Translations under genes and position numbers: made by a program | Part shown: positions 62,746 to 64,000 of the stretch, in pieces | How positions within the stretch are numbered: the first letter of the stretch is position 1 | Layout: the number at the start of each line of letters is the position of its first letter | Notes under the pieces: generated by a model | The model's input: the letters and a program-made list of their open reading frames with translations, nothing else | What the model was told of the DNA's origin: nothing | The model's database searches: none | DNA from: Acidimicrobiales bacterium | GTDB lineage: Bacteria; Actinomycetota; Acidimicrobiia; Acidimicrobiales; Acidimicrobilacustridaceae | NCBI GenBank assembly: GCA_025455885.1 | Contig: JALOLR010000009.1 | Span: 104,374-168,373, forward strand | Reading direction: 5' to 3' | DNA: 64,000 nt

Positions 62746-64000
62746 TCAGCCGACCTCGCGGAGCTCCCGCTTCAGGTCCTTGATCTCGTCGCGCAGCCGG
62801 GCGGCGTACTCGAAGCGGAGATCGGCCGAGGCTTCGTGCATCTCCTCCTCGAGGGTGCGCACCAGCCGCTCGAGCTCGTCGGCCGGGAGCTCGGCGAAGT
62901 CGGTGCGGGGCCGGTCACGGCGGGTGGAGCGCTGGTCCTTGCCGGGCACGGGAGCCTTCTCGCTGGGGCGGAGGTAGGCGAGGATGTCGGTGACGGCCTT
63001 GCGGATGGTCTGCGGGTCGATGCCGTGCTCGGCGTTGTAGGCCTTCTGCACGCCCCGCCGGCGGTTCGTCTCCGACAGGGCCCGCTGCATCGAATCGGTG
63101 ACCTTGTCGGCGTACATGATCACCGAGCCGTCGACGTTGCGGGCCGCCCGCCCGATGGTCTGGATCAGCGACGTCTCCGAGCGCAGGAACCCCTCCTTGT
63201 CGGCGTCGAGGATGGCCACGAGCGAGACCTCGGGCAGGTCGAGGCCCTCACGGAGCAGGTTGATGCCGACCAGGACGTCGAACTCCCCCAGCCGCAGGTC
63301 GCGCAGGATCTCGATGCGCTCGATGGTGTCGACCTCGCTGTGGAGGTACCGGACCCTCACGCCGAGCTCGAGCAGGTAGTCGGTGAGATCCTCGGCCATC
63401 TTCTTGGTGAGGGTGGTCACCAGCACCCGGTCGCCCTTGGTGACCGTGGTGTTGATGTTCTCGATCAGGTCGTCGATCTGGCCCTTGGTGGGCCGGACCA
63501 CGACCTCGGGGTCGATGAGGCCGGTGGGGCGGACGATCTGCTCGACCACCTCGGCGGAGTGCTGGAGCTCGTAGGGGCCGGGGGTGGCCGACAGGAACAC
63601 CACCTGGCCGACGCGCTCGGTGAACTCCTCGAACCGCAGCGGCCGGTTGTCGGCCGAGCACGACCAGGAAGTCGTCGGGGAAGTAGTCGAGCAGGGTGTA
63701 GGGGGCCTCACCGGGTCCGCGCCCGTCGATCGGGGCCGAGTAGTTCTCGATGCCGTTGCAGTAGCCGACCTCGGCCATCATCTCGAGGTCGTACTGGGTG
63801 CGCATGCGCAGACGCTGGGCCTCGAGCAGCTTGCCTTCCTTCTCGAAGGTCGCCAGCTGCTGTTGCAGCTCGGCCTCGATGCGCTCGACGGCCTTGGCCA
63901 GCCGCTCCTCGCCGGTGACGTAGTGGGTGGCCGGGAAGACGACCAGCTCCTCGAGCTCGGTGACCTTCTCCCCGGTGAGCGGATCGACGACGACGATGCG
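62746..64000 (-). pseudogene. uvrB: Excinuclease ABC subunit B, 5'-partial and interrupted by a deletion/frameshift
   Basis: UvrB is the DNA-loading helicase of excision repair. The right part (from 64000 to ~63660) reads [56 protein letters not shown] and FPDDFLVV. The frame then shifts, and from ~63655 the other frame continues with [20 protein letters not shown] to a normal C-terminus with a UVR motif. Between the two, the expected ~35 residues of family sequence, including the DESH Walker B box, are missing. About 100 bases are therefore gone and the frame is shifted. Either the gene is truly broken or the assembly has a local error. The 5' end lies beyond 64000. Confidence 0.8.

Overview
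The window is a high-GC, gene-dense stretch of an actinobacterial chromosome. The gene content supports this directly: a phosphatidylinositol-mannoside set (PI-phosphate synthase, acyltransferase, PimA), a mycothiol ligase (MshC), an F420-dependent NADP reductase and an InhA-type enoyl reductase. No rRNA or tRNA was found. The lack of mycolate genes and the overall gene order suggest a deep-branching actinobacterium such as Acidimicrobiia, but that is inference.

Layout. 1-5.8 kb: secF-secD-yajC-tgt-queA on the minus strand. 5.88-7.06 kb: a single-gene unit (AbiEi-like HTH plus DUF559 nuclease) bracketed by two near-identical 48-bp palindromes. 7.1-19.1 kb: ruvBAC, an ABC exporter pair (plus strand), peroxiredoxin, yebC, pdxT, pdxS, a DUF3048 lipoprotein, a degenerate M48-like protein, then pimA-patA-pgsA. 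19.3-21.9 kb: an EF-G-like GTPase and a small partner. 21.87-28.85 kb: a block of five exported or surface proteins (two with LPxTG signals, one DUF916/WxL-interacting type, one WxL-like, one neocarzinostatin-fold) bracketed by a perfect 25-bp direct repeat. 28.8-37.1 kb: a membrane protein, two copper proteins (PCuAC, SCO1), HIT, thrS, plsC, mshC, npdG, fabI. 37.2-44.7 kb: two CNNM-type membrane proteins, an ABC ATPase, secG, tpiA, pgk, gap, rapZ. 44.8-54.9 kb: a GT-C-like membrane protein, two methyltransferases, uvrC, nadA, and a polysaccharide set (flippase, GT2, initiating sugar transferase). 55-64 kb: uvrA, an operon of three polytopic GT-C-like proteins, and a uvrB that runs off the window end and is interrupted by a deletion/frameshift.

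Much of the left half follows the M. tuberculosis order Rv2586c-Rv2614c (sec, ruv, yebC, pdx, pimA-patA-pgsA, HIT, thrS). Here the pgsA-HIT adjacency is split by about 11.8 kb, part of which is the repeat-bracketed surface-protein block. The strongest leads are: (1) the palindrome-flanked DUF559 unit, which resembles a REP/transposase-type arrangement with a different nuclease; (2) the direct-repeat-bounded surface cassette; and (3) the broken uvrB, which is either a real lesion in excision repair or an assembly artefact.
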